Assembly (NCBI RefSeq): GCF_000002985.6
Contig: NC_003281.10
Span: forward strand, 7,192,001 to 7,256,000
Reading direction: 5' to 3'
DNA from: Caenorhabditis elegans
Lineage: Eukaryota > Nematoda > Chromadorea > Rhabditida > Rhabditidae
Length of the DNA stretch: 64,000 nucleotides
In this document: piece after piece, positions 27,501 through 39,172 of the stretch
Numbering within the stretch: the stretch's first letter is position 1
Layout of the letters: the number at the start of each line of letters is the position of its first letter
Notes under the pieces: model-generated
The model's database searches: none
What the model was told of the DNA's origin: nothing
Seen by the model: the letters and a program-made list of their open reading frames with translations, nothing else
Program-made: the position numbers and the translations under genes

Positions 27501-29066
27501 GAACTACGGGAGAATGGTTGATTAGAGGACAAGATATTGTTGTTGGAGCTGTTATCGGTAAGAAAGATGGATTTATGAAAACGCGTACCATTTTCGTTAC
27601 GAGGCCCAATTTGTAAAAGTTTTTGAATAATTTATCGATTCTGCACCAAAAACTCCAAACTCCAAAACTTCTGGAATTCGGGAAAGCCGGACGTTTCATT
27701 TATTTCAGTTTGGCAGCATCATAATATCAAAGAATGGGTATAATCTTTAGCCAAACACCCATAAAGTCCAAAGTTATTGACAACTTTTGCCCTTGGCCAA
27801 GTCATTCTTTTTGTTGTACTTGAGAAATCCAAACAAACTGAAAGTATATGGAGAGTAGTGAGGTTCTAGGTTGGCGTACAACAATGACTATAATCATATG
27901 AAATATAAAGTTAAACTAGCTAAATGGCGTCTTTGTCTAATCTTTGTTAGGCGAAATAAGAAATCAACCAAAAATGCTTTTAGGAGAAGGAGCGTTTGGT
28001 CAAGTGTTCAAAGGAATTCTACGTGGTCCAAATGGTCAAGTAATTCCAGTTGCAGTAAAACAATTAAAAGCAAATGCAATTGATGAAGAACGAGAAGAAT
28101 TTGTGAGGGAAATTCAAATGATGCAAACGGTAGGGAATTACATTCTTGTGTATCAATTGAATATACTTATAGGTTGGTCAACATGACAATATTGTGACAA
28201 TGTATGGATACTGTATGGATGAACAATTACAATGTATGATAATGGAGTACGTACCATATGGAGATTTGAAACATTATTTGCAGAATATGAGAAAGGAGAA
28301 GGTATAGATGAAGTAGTTTTTGAACTTTTATAATTAAATTTGATATCATTCAGGACTCAGACAGTGCGATTGATTCCAAAGAATTCTTGTCATTTACGAA
28401 TCAAATTGCTTGTGGAATGGCTCATCTTGAATCAGTTGGGATTATTCACAGAGATCTTGCTGCAAGAAATATTCTCGTTGGAACGGGAAAAGTTCTGAAA
28501 ATCTCCGATTTTGGAATGTCTCGTCCTGGAGTTTATATCAAAATGAGCAAAGGAGTGATTCCACTTCGTTGGCTGTCTCCTGAAGCAATTAAAGATAATA
28601 CTTATTCAAATAAGAGCGATGTTTGGGTAAGTTGCCAACTTCGCGATTAAAAAAAAGAAAAATTAAAGGATTTAGGTTTTGAAAACTTGGGTAGGGGGCT
28701 CAAAGCGGAAATCATTACATATAATAATCACCTTCTTTTAATTTCAGGCTTTTGGAGTTTTACTCTGGGAAATAGCCACTCTTGGAGGATTCCCGTATAA
28801 CAATGTGGCAGATAAGGATATTCTAAATCAATTGACTGAAGGAATGAGACTGGAACAACCTGCCAAATGTTCTGATGATATGTAAGCTTTTGACTCCCTT
28901 TTTCCTAATTATTTTGTTCTATTTCAGGTACATTTTAATGAAATCATGTTGGAATTTGAAAGCAGAAGACCGTCCATCTTTCTTGGCAATTTTGAGTAAA
29001 ATCGAGCAAATAGCAAATGTTGATGCAGATGCTCCACCATCCGATCCACCTGCAAAAGATGTTTAA
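24526..29066 (+). CDS. Single-pass receptor tyrosine kinase, nematode type
   Basis: Thirteen exons (24526-24712, 25831-25932, 25978-26072, 26337-26629, 26806-26914, 26976-27197, 27251-27336, 27382-27557, 27951-28129, 28173-28301, 28354-28626, 28748-28881, 28928-29066) give 707 aa, all in phase. A signal peptide (MRIHLYLILLLIHIFLQN) is followed by a Cys-rich start (CVESCSHLD, CLAKCSK) and about 270 extracellular residues that look like divergent fibronectin-III modules. A membrane helix lies at about 337-365 (ILVIFLIVVACMSPICTMIV). The kinase has glycine loop GEGAFGQVFKG, Lys460 (VPVAVK), HRDLAARN (558-565), DFGMS (578-582) and PLRWLSPEAI, so it looks catalytically intact with tyrosine-kinase signature. 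Ligand and pathway unknown. The ATG lies 15 nt after a TTTTCAG acceptor. Confidence 0.88.
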
Positions 29067-30034
29067 TTTTCTAATTTTTTCATGTGTTTCTATTCTTAAC
29101 GGGTTTTATTTTTTGTACAAACAGAGCTCGATTCGATTATTTATTTGGTTTTTTTATTAATAAATGAAAATTCAGTTTTTTAAAAATAAAACTTCGAAAA
29201 AAAAAAGAAATATTCGAAATGTTCTTAATATTATCATGGGTGAACAGAGCATTTTATTTGACGCGCGATATCTTTTAGCGAAAACTACAGTAAGAATTTA
29301 AATAACTACTGTAGCGCGTTGTCGATTTACGGGCTCGATTTAGAAAATATTTTCTTATCGAATTTTGAGAGCAATATTTCAGTTTTTTCGTATTTTATTT
29401 GCCGTTTTTATACTTTCTGGTAATATTTTATCAATAAATCATTTTTTTGGATTCAAAAATGTGTAATGTTGGTTTCATTGTGATGAGGACTCTTTTTCCC
29501 GTGTTTTGCAGATTTTTCAGCAGAAGACCGGCATTTTACTATCTGTAAGGTGAGAATTATCAATTTCTATTAATAATAATTGATTTTCATTCGGGATTTC
29601 AACGGCAACGGAGAGGGTTCAGACTGCTGATGGTTTTTTTCTGTTGAATGACGGCATCTTTTCATCGTCCGGAATTTCCTTCAAAATTTGGCATTAGATC
29701 AGAATAATTTCTTTCTTGTGGAGAAATTCGATGCGTGGCTAGTTAATGAGCATTTACTAAACGAGAACTTACACCATCCCGCTTATGAGAAAATAACTTA
29801 CATAAAATAGGGAATCAAACTGTGCACTTTGAAAGGCAAGAAATATCTTTGGAACATAGAATTGCGAGAGAATATTCACAGAAAACGTAGAATGATGGAA
29901 GGACAACCGATAGAGACCCACGAGTGAATTCAAAAATTAAGAGCAGAGAAAATAATAATTAGGTAATATGAGAAAATTATACGTTCAGTCGCGAAATAGA
30001 TGTCTAACTTCAAAAATACTAAAACATTGTATAA
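29067..30034. other. Convergent 3' ends; dispersed repeat copy
   Basis: Between the plus-strand kinase gene and the minus-strand der-2. About 29260-29350 holds a copy of a common worm repeat (ACTACTGTAGCGCG, then GTCGATTTACGGGCTCGATT). No gene seen in the remainder. Confidence 0.55.
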
Positions 30035-31129
30035 TTAATCATGTTGTTCTTGTTCCGGTTGCTCATCACCCCATTCAAATCCACCGGGTCTTTCATCTTC
30101 AGGCAGAGGTTCCGGTCGGCGTTCATCAAACAAATATACAAGCCACTGTGGAGTTTTCAGGAATCGTTTTCCGTGCTCTTGGAATGGGAAAACATCTTCC
30201 AAGAAGAAATATATATGTCCACATGCAATTCCTGGAACAATAATTCAACTTTTAAACGAAAATGTATAATCTTTTGCAACATTAAAGATTATGACAATAT
30301 AAAACAATTATTCATGAAATGCCTTACCCATAAAATCAACGACAGCATTATTTCCGAGTAAAAGTGAGAAAAGAAGAAGAACCCATGGAAGATACGGAGC
30401 TGTGAATGTTAAAACACCAAAGAAGTTCATTTGAATCATTGGGTTACGACGGCTCCATATGTAGACCAACATAATAGTGAATGCTTGTCCAAGAAATAGA
30501 ATTTGTACAAAGATTCCGGATAGAATCTGAAAAATAAGAAACATTTCAATATTTTCAAAGAAAATGGATAAGTTTGAAAAATTGCTAAATATTTCATCAG
30601 TTAAAAAAAATATGTTAAAATTCAAATACTTTCACCTTCACTAGATCATCGAAAAAATAATTAATATTCTAACATAAATAGACTTATTTTCTTATTATAT
30701 CCAAAACAAGTAAAAACTCATAGAATTACCATTAGAACGGCTCCAAAAAGGAACATGTATACAAAATCAGCTCTTCTTCCACGGAACGATCCTTCTTCCA
30801 GCATCATACAATATCGATATGTGAAGATCATATTGAAAAGAAAAGAAAATCCAAAAGATCCGAAAAAGCAGAATGATGTGATCAGGCGCCAGAATTGATA
30901 TTTTCGGATAATCAACTCCCAGTTGAAGTATAAATGGAATGGTGTCACGAATTCCAAATGCTGTAACATTTTTTGTACAATTTGGGTAGAGACAGTTTTT
31001 TTTTCAAAATATAAATTTTTATGTTTCTTTTAAAAAACTTACCACAGCGGTTGTCAATAGCACGCAGGCTCCTGTGTAGAACCGAGTTACCGGTGGCATT
31101 TCTTCCAGAGCAGCAACTACTCCATTCAT
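30035..31129 (-). CDS. der-2: Derlin (ER-associated degradation membrane protein)
   Basis: Four exons (31129-31043, 30960-30730, 30526-30328, 30231-30035) encode 237 aa. The family signature is clear: [39 protein letters not shown] and [20 protein letters not shown], then hydrophobic segments and the Derlin motif [20 protein letters not shown]. Derlins are multi-pass ER membrane proteins of the rhomboid fold without protease residues. They form part of the channel that moves misfolded proteins to the cytosol for p97/proteasome degradation. The C-terminal tail is acidic and Pro-rich, as in Derlin-2/3. The ATG directly follows GTTTCAG, about 220 bp behind hsp-75. Confidence 0.92.
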
Positions 31130-31352
31130 CTGAAACTACTGCTTGTAAAAAAACTATTAACCTAAAAGATAAATTAGAAAATAATCTGAATTGGTTGGAA
31201 ACCAAATCTAGCTAATTTGAAAAAATCGAGAATAAAAATCAACGAATGTATGGGAAAAGGCACAGGTTCAACAGATCAAAAACACAAAAAAGGAATAAGT
31301 TATTATGATATCTATCCTAAAACTACAATAAAAACAAAAATAAATGTGGAAA

Positions 31353-34300
31353 TTATGGCGTCAAAATGGTGCTTGTACCCTTATTTCCAGCCAAGGAAGT
31401 CAATAATTTGTTCAATCTTCCGACCATTCGGCTTGTATCTTTAATCAATCCAGCTGTGATTAGAGCATTGTCATAAATCTGAAAAAAAAATTTCAGGAAA
31501 AGACACAAGAATATGAGAGAGAGCACAGAGAAAACATAGAAACCATAACTGTGGTGTATGTACATAATAAATACACGTCAACAAACGGGAAGTTTTTTGA
31601 AAAATTTCCCAATTTTCGCAAACTGATTATTTTGTGATAGATTTGAAATTTAACTCAACTTTGATAAAGGATATTTTAAAAAAGCAAAAGTTTGCGATTA
31701 ACCTTATTATTAGCCACACGCGAAAATTTGAGCCAAAAATATGGTACCAGGTCTTAACACGAATTTATTTTGCTATATATGAAAACGTGTGCTCCTTTAA
31801 AGAGTACTGTAATTCCAAACTTTTGTTGCTGCGGAATATTGATAAATTTTTCAGTTTTTTGAAGAAAATTTAATCAAAACTCCAATATAAGAATATACAT
31901 AGTACACAAATTTTAACCAAAAACTAGGAAAAAGCGATAAAAATTCCGCAACGACGAAAATTTGAAATTACAGTACTCTTTAAAGGCTCACACTTGTCCG
32001 CATTAAAAAAAAACTTGTGGTGAAACCGGGTACCCGGGTATACCCTTTTTTAACGAAATTTTTCTTTTAAAACCTCACCTGCTCAGCCAAAATAGCCGCG
32101 GTTTCCTTATCTGTTTTTCTCATTTTGTACATTGCCTTGACCAATGGATGTGTTAAATTAACATGAACATGTGGTTTGAAGTACACTAAATGCTCCATAT
32201 CCTTGATTTCTCCGGTTCTCAAGAAATGACGAGCCGCTCCCATATCGAGCACAGTCACCATGACTGGATGCTCACTCGGACGATGGTTGCCTAGAAACAA
32301 TATTATTAATAAGCATAGCTTTCTACGCGTTTCGGGACATTATGACATTTTGAAATTAGTTTTTTTGGTTGTGAAAATTCGCTTAGAAAAAAACTTACCA
32401 GAAATTTCAGAAACTCGAACACTTCCAAGTGTTTCTTTCATCCAATCGAGGAGCTCTTTCTTCTCATTATCTCGGAAATCTTCTGAATAAATAACTTATT
32501 GAGTTTGAATTGGAGTTTTTTCTTTCGTTTTTTCCATGAACAGTAAAAACTTCTAAATTCAAAAAAATTCTTAAAAAATTAGTGAAACTGACTAGTATCC
32601 TTCTTATCATCAGTTCCAGTCTTTTCAGCTTCTTCTTGAGCCCACTTTTCAACTGGAACTAATTGTTTCATTCCAAACTGCCCAAGACCCAAGAACACAA
32701 CTTCGTCGGCTGGATCATAAAGAAACAGAACTTCCTTATTTTGTGACTTGATGACTTCATAATAAGGAGATGATTCAGCTAGTTGACGGCTGAAAATTGA
32801 CAAACTCATTGATTTTCATTAAACTTTCAAGAAAAACGTACTTGTTAGCATACATATAGTAGATCTCTTTCTGTCCTTCTTGCATTCTCTTTACATAATC
32901 TCCAAGACTTGTTAGTTCTCCAGCCTTCTTTGAAGAAGACTCAAATAATAACAACTTTGCAACATCCTCCTTCACTCCTTGATCTTGTTCAGTTACAACT
33001 CCTTCTTTGAAATACAAGGAATAGTTTTTGAAGAATTCCGAGTACTTCACAGGATCTTTTTTCATTTCCGATTGAAGACTGCCCAAGATTTTGTCGGTGA
33101 TAATTTTACGAAGTTTACGGAGAACTGGATTATTTTGCAGCATTTCACGGGATAAATTCAGAGGAATGTCCTCCGAATCGACAACTCCAATCACAAAACG
33201 AAGATAACTACAAATACTCGAGTTTCAGAGGTTTTAAATTTGAAAACTCTTACTTTGGAATCAACTCCTGGGCATCTGGCTTAATAAGAACTCGTCTTGC
33301 ATAGAGTGAGAGTCCACACATCGTCTGTTGAGCCATGAACGTTAGCTGGTTGAATTGAGTCTGTGGAATGTAGATAACTGATCGAAGAGATACTGGAGTA
33401 TCAGTTTGAAAATGAATTGTGTATTGTGGACGAGTATACATTTCTTGTTTTCCTTGCGTTTTCACGAGTTGTCTGGAAATATCAAATTTAATAATCTATA
33501 AAATAAAATTACATTAACTAACTTGAAGAATGTTTCATGCATTTCTTTGTTAACTTCTCTCGCCTGCATCGTCCAAATTGCATTCAAATTGTTCACTCTC
33601 TCTCCATTCACCAAAATTGGCGCAGAAACAAAATACGAATATTTATTGATAACTTCTTTGATTCTATCTTCTTCCGCATAGGTTGCCGAATCTCCAACTT
33701 TCAGTCTAATCTCAATTTTAGTTCCAGTTTGAAGCCCGGATGTTTCAGCAATTTCATACGAGTTGTCTCCATTCCATGTCCATTGAAGGCCATCGGCATC
33801 CGATGAACCAACTTTTCTAGTCGTGACAACAACGGAATCAGCAACCATAAAAGCTGAGTAGAATCCAACTCCGAATTGTCCAATAACTGCTTCAGCGTTT
33901 TCCTTGTTCTATAAATTAAAACAAATATGATTTTCATTGTTTTATCAGAATTTATCCTCACATTCTCAATGAAATCCTTCGATCCTGATTTTGCAATAGT
34001 TCCCAAAAACTTTACAAGATCCTCTCGATTCATTCCGATACCGGTATCCTCAAATGTGATTGTTCGTTTGTCTTTGTTAGTCGTGATTCGAATTTCACTT
34101 GGACCTTCTGCCACGTCACCTTTCAATTCTGCGTATCGTCTCTTCTCAAGAGCATCCGAAGCATTGGAAATGAGCTCGCGAACAAATACCTAAAACAAAA
34201 ATTAAATACTTGTGGAATACATCAATTTCCTATATTTTTTGAGAATAAGGAAATATTCTGCCAATTTTTTTCGCGAAGTATACGGTATCCGGTCTCGACA

Positions 34301-34707
34301 CGACAAACTTTGTTAAAGACAAAAAGGTGTGCGCCTTTAAAGAGTACTGTAATTTGAAATGTTCGTTTTTGCAGAATTTTTATCGCTTTTTTGAAGTTTT
34401 CGCACGATTTGTCAAAGTTCATGTCGAGACCGGGTACCGTACTTTTGACGCAAAATTCAAAAAATTTTGTGTCTGGGCTATATTGAACTTTTTAAAAAAT
34501 ATTTACCTCGCTGTGTGAATACAAGGATTTTGCGACAATGTCCATAAGATTCCGTGTCTCTGCTTGGAATTCATGTCTCTGTGGTTCAGAAGCCATCCAT
34601 CTCCGTTGTGTTGGTACAGAAGGGGTGAAATGTGAAGCGGTGATGGGAGCTACGTATCTCATTGTTCGCATGATCCTGCCAGTTAACATCCGTACCGGGA
34701 GCGACAT
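31353..34707 (-). CDS. hsp-75: Mitochondrial Hsp90 chaperone TRAP1
   Basis: Nine exons (34707-34507, 34189-33962, 33908-33523, 33472-33254, 33207-32842, 32789-32593, 32482-32399, 32290-32079, 31478-31353) encode 672 aa. The leader MSLPVRMLTGRIMRTMRYVA is basic and lacks acids, as expected for a mitochondrial presequence. The GHKL ATPase motifs follow in order: ELISNASDALEKRR, FEDTGIGMNREDL and GQFGVGFYSAFMVAD. The middle domain has RGVVD-type sequence (IGVVDSEDIPLNLSREMLQ) and the C-terminal dimer domain closes the protein. TRAP1 folds and stabilises matrix proteins and tunes respiration. Introns 1 and 8 each contain a foldback repeat. The symbol is from memory; the family is certain. Confidence 0.92.
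31730..32050. repeat. Foldback DNA repeat in the last hsp-75 intron
   Basis: ATGGTACCAGGTCTTAACAC and GTGCTCCTTTAAAGAGTACT lie on the left, TACAGTACTCTTTAAAGGCT and GGTGAAACCGGGTACCCGGG on the right. It fills half of the intron 31479-32078 and would form an intramolecular duplex in the pre-mRNA. Confidence 0.75.
34260..34450. repeat. Foldback DNA repeat in the first hsp-75 intron
   Basis: TACGGTATCCGGTCTCGACA and GTGTGCGCCTTTAAAGAGTA on the left arm, with GTCGAGACCGGGTACCGTAC on the right. About 190 bp. Confidence 0.75.
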
Positions 34708-34968
34708 CTAATAAAATGATTTTTGGATCTGGAAAGGCAATAGGATGGAGATAATGATATTTGGAAAACAAACCAGTTCATAAAACAACTCTTGGCAGAT
34801 ATAAAACAGTATAAAAAAATTTTATGAAGCAAGAATCGAAATATTAAGGAATGCAAAAAGTAAAAACCTGAAATTCAATGGAAAATTGAGTGTAGTACAG
34901 AAAATGAATAATATGGAATATTTAAGAAAATACAATTCGTGAGATTCAATATCAGAAAGCAAAAAAAA

Positions 34969-37785
34969 CTATTTTTTCTTCTTGGGCGTGGTCTTCTTCT
35001 TCTGAAAGTGCGATAGAATGTAATCCTGACTATCTTGCGATGAAGAAATCATATCGTGATATTTTTCGTGAACTTCATTAACTGAGAAATGCAGAGCCGG
35101 ATTAGAAATTGTAGTCAGATCTCCGTGATTCGTAATATTCTGGTACATCATGTCGGTGAAGTCAATTGTTCTAAAAATCAGTTGTATTATTTGTTATCAA
35201 ATTATTTCTTTACTTACGTGTTATTTCCTCCAGGAGTTTCCAAATGAGATGCATGTCGTGTCGATCCAGGTGACATTGATAGATCTCCACCGAAATATTG
35301 TTGCATAATGCTGTCTTTCTGAAAAATTAGAAGATTTTTTTACAATTCGATATTGTCTCATTGCATACCTTCGGAGTTGGATCTGGTGTACGTAGAGATG
35401 ATAAAAATGCATCATTTCTTTTTCTTTGCAATTCAGGATCTGCACTTCGTTTTGTTGGAGAGAACACGACAGATGAGAAATCAGTTGGTCCTTGAGTACT
35501 TGTACTTGGTGAGTCAGAAGTTGCAGTGAGTTCTGATATTTTATGAGCATTTGATAGAAGTAGAGATTTCTTTTCCGAATATGTAGAGGTTCTTCTCGGA
35601 ATTATTGTAGTTTTTGGTGCTGCGAACACTTGTTTCACCATAAGATCCTGAATCGCAGGAGCGGAACTTGACTCTCCGGGTGGCGGACGAATCAGTAGTT
35701 GAGGAGTAACTGTTGCAAGTACTGGATTCGTTGGTTTTCGTTTTGCTGGAGCAGTCTTCTTTCGAGTTGTCTTTTTAAGAAATGCGAGTTGACATGCAAA
35801 GTCTTCAGTTTCTTGTCGAACGATGTCGCTCACTGGATTGCCAGGAACATCCGAAGTAGTATCATCACATTTTTTCTTTTTCGAAGCTGACGAACTTGGT
35901 TCTCTGTAATGATATTTGGAACAACAGCTTTTTGGAACATCGAAAAATTTCGTTTTTTCGATATTTAGAAAAATATCTTAAATTTTTGTCATTTTTTTAG
36001 CAGCTATGTTTTTCATCAACATGATCAAAATTTGATGAAAAATTTAATTTTATTGTTAATTTACTAAATATTTTTTGATCTCTCGATGTTCCCAAAAATG
36101 TTAATTTTTTAATGACACTCTTGACTCGGATTGAAAATTGAAAATACTCGGATCGGAGGAAAAAGCGACTCACGAATCTGCCGTTGGTTTGTCTCTTTTT
36201 CTGGTCTTACTCGGCGCCAAACAATCTCCGTATCCTCTATTTAATAGATTAATCATTACTTTCCAGGGTTCAGATGCTTGAATAGGTTGGTTCTCGTTAT
36301 GAACTTGATATCTTAATTGGATTGGATTTTTACGGCCACACTGAAAAATAGAACAAATAAAACTGATAATAAGAGTGTTAAATTAACTTACAACACAAAA
36401 AAGTTCCGCCACAATTGCATTTCGAACATTTTTAGAATTTATTCCTTCCGCAATAATTTCATCGGTTAACGTGAAAGGTCTTGGATAAGTTACAGTATGA
36501 GATGGTTTTGTTTCTGAAAAAACAATAAATGTTTTTGTCAACTGAATCATTAACTAACTGATATTAACATCCGTCGCCACTTTTATTCCAGTTACTTCTA
36601 TTTTCTTAGCTTCCAGCTTCTCCTTACTCTCTTCTACATTCTTAATCAATTTGTTCATAGACAACGAGATGAACGGTGAATTTTCGGCCGATTGAACGCA
36701 TAAACTCGCTATTTCACAAGAACTATCCGGCCATAAAGTGACTGAAATAGGGGTAGAATCTCCTGCCAATGACCATTTTTTGTGCAAAAACTCGAGAAGT
36801 TTTGTGATTCGATCGTTTGCATTGAGTTTAACACGAAGAAATGGATTCTGATTACGTTGTCTCATGAAAACATGGTCTCCATTGCTTGTTGGCTCGAGGT
36901 GAATGTAGAGATCATTTGGAACTTTATCACCTTTTTTGACGCCTTAAAACAATAATCTAAATAAAAACTAATTTCCAATCCATAAACTCACTGAAGTATC
37001 TGCAAAGTGCTGGGCAAGGTGGTGTTTTAATCGTTACCAATTTCCTACCAGCTCTGACGACAACAGTTCTGCAAACTTTTAGTAATAATTTTTCAAGTTC
37101 AAATTTTTTAAAACCAACCCTTCGAACACTAACTCCTTCAACTTCTCTACAATAACCTTCATATTAACAGTTTTACGCTTATATTCGCACGCGTTGATGA
37201 GAAGAAACAGTTCTCGAGCATCTCGTGGAATATTTGCAAAATCATCTGAATTTAACAAACATGTGAGATCAGATTAAAATATATTCTTATTACCATCTGT
37301 CATTGCCAATAATGATTTATATGCTTTTGCCGAATTGAAGAAGAACGTCTTCACGTGATCTTTGGTCTTTTCCATTTTTCGCTTCGCCATGAACTTTACA
37401 ACACTGTCAAAATCTTTCCCGTGCTGAAACAATAATATAATCACAGAGATTGTTAATATATATGACTCACAAGCTTGATTCCATCATGAAAAGCGCAAAC
37501 TTCATCAAAAGACCAAGCTCTTCTTTTTGGAAGATCTAGCGATTTTTGGTCAGAAAGTACAGAAGTGCACGTGGGTTCCGAACTTGACGGGTTCAATATT
37601 TCTCCATTTGTTGTAGTGTTGTCAGTTGATGTTTGAGGTTCTTTGTCTAGCCCGGACGTCAATGAAGTCGATGTAATCGGTGCAGGTGATTGAAGCGGTC
37701 TTTCCCTCAATACGGGAGGCCGCCCAAAGGCGATGCGTCGTCGAGAAGAACTGGCAGATGACGTTGATGGCTCATCTGATTGCAT
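34969..37785 (-). CDS. Cramped-like (CRAMP1 family) chromatin protein
   Basis: Ten exons (37785-37471, 37423-37294, 37245-37119, 37068-36992, 36942-36559, 36513-36392, 36340-36174, 35903-35369, 35318-35218, 35170-34969) encode 719 aa. After a Ser/Thr/Pro-rich leader comes RAWSFDEVCAFHDGIKLHGK then DFDSVVKFMAKRKM and KDHVKTFFFNSAKAYKS, at about residues 90-150. This is the SANT-like domain typical of Drosophila Cramped and human CRAMP1, where a longer-than-Myb loop precedes the FF/YY helix. Human CRAMP1 is reported to support linker-histone gene expression, so a nuclear regulator is likely. The C-terminal half is basic and low-complexity and ends in a lysine run. The ATG lies two bases after TTTCAG. 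Family assigned from motif memory only. Confidence 0.75.
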
Positions 37786-38183
37786 TTCTGAAACAAAAAA
37801 TGAAGAAAATATAATCGAGAATTCTTTTCAAAATTAGCGGTTACCACCAGAGCGCATTTGTACACAGTTAAATTATGTCCAAATTCAAGATAGATTAAGG
37901 AACATAGCATAGCAACATATGCACAATACAGTTTGGATTGATGTAGAAAAATTTGAAAATCAGTTATAATATATTTGCCTTAACTTTGAAAGTCAAATAA
38001 GATAATAATTAGTGCCTCAAACACTATCGATCGATGAAAGAGTCAATGTGAAATAAACTGTTGCAAAAATATATTCAAAAAAAAACAACTAGAAATATAA
38101 AATGGTTATGTGAATATCACAAAGTACGATCGAATACAGATAGAAGTAAACCATCAGTTTTTTGAAAGAAAAATATGATATAT
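37786..38183. other. Intercistronic spacer
   Basis: An AT-rich 400-bp gap between the HAD phosphatase stop and the Cramped-like start. No ORF or RNA gene recognised; U-rich on the transcribed strand, as expected before an SL2 site. Confidence 0.5.
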
Positions 38184-38931
38184 TTAATATGGGGGCAATC
38201 CGAAGTCCTCTGGCTTAAACTGTTCCAAACTATTCAAAATCACAGTCACACGATTTTTGAATTCTGGGTCTGAATCGGGGTCGAAAATCGATCGTTCTGG
38301 AACCATCACACATTGCATTCCAGCATCGAGTGCCGACAAGACACCATTGTACGAATCTTCAAATACAAGAACTTTGTCCGCCGATTCTGGAACTTGTGGG
38401 AATCGTTTCATAGTCACCAAAAATGGATCTGGGTGTGGTTTTCCGTGTTTCACTTCAGGATCATCTCCCGATAAAACTTGCAACTTGATCATGTTCACCC
38501 AATCTTTGTGGTTATCCAATTTCGTTGGAAATGTGCGACTACACGATCCAGTACACAATGCAACTGGAACTCCGGTATGAAGAAGGTGACGAACCAGTTT
38601 CTCAGCTCCAGGCATCGCAGGACTCCTTTTGAACATTTCGATGAGAAGTTCATCGTATTGACGTGAATACTCTTCCGGTGTCACAAGATCGCCGATTTTC
38701 AGTTCGTTGATTAGCCATCGGATCGATTCATCATGGCGTTTTCCCATTTGCCCTGAAATTTATATTAAAATAAAAATATTTCTGATATTTCTTCTCACTT
38801 CTCTTCAAATCCATTGTGAAAACGTGTCCATATTTTCTCAAAAGCTCCATATTCGCTTCCGTGTATGCAGATTCTGTGTCGACGAGAAGACCGTCAAAAT
38901 CGAAAATCACATGGGTCACTGATGCAGGCAT
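38184..38931 (-). CDS. HAD-superfamily phosphatase, pseudouridine-5'-phosphatase (PUDP/HDHD1) type
   Basis: Two exons (38931-38799, 38752-38184) encode 233 aa. Motif I is FDFDGLLVDTES, with nucleophile Asp and +2 Asp. Motif II is VALCTGSCSRTF (catalytic S/T position), motif III includes the Lys of GKPHPDPFL, and motif IV is VFEDSYNGVLSALDAG. The helical cap between motifs I and II (GHVFTMDLKR, SIRWLINELK) gives the beta-phosphoglucomutase-like subclass, where HDHD1 dephosphorylates pseudouridine 5'-phosphate in the cytosol. Exact substrate is inferred. The ATG follows TTTCCAG directly, about 240 bp behind adr-2. Confidence 0.9.
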
Positions 38932-39172
38932 CTGGAAATTTCTATAAAAACATATTTATTCCAGTTTTCGTTTCCTTAAATAATATTCAACTCCGAGATA
39001 AGTAACTCGAATCACTGAAAATTGTAAGTCCAAAAAATAAAAGATTAACAATTAATTAATGCAGAAATTAAGAGTTAACAGCTAAAATGGAATGAATACA
39101 CGATGCTGCATGAGATTTTTAAAAGTGGAACCACATTGAACTTTTGATACAATAAAGGTAAAATTGCATTGA

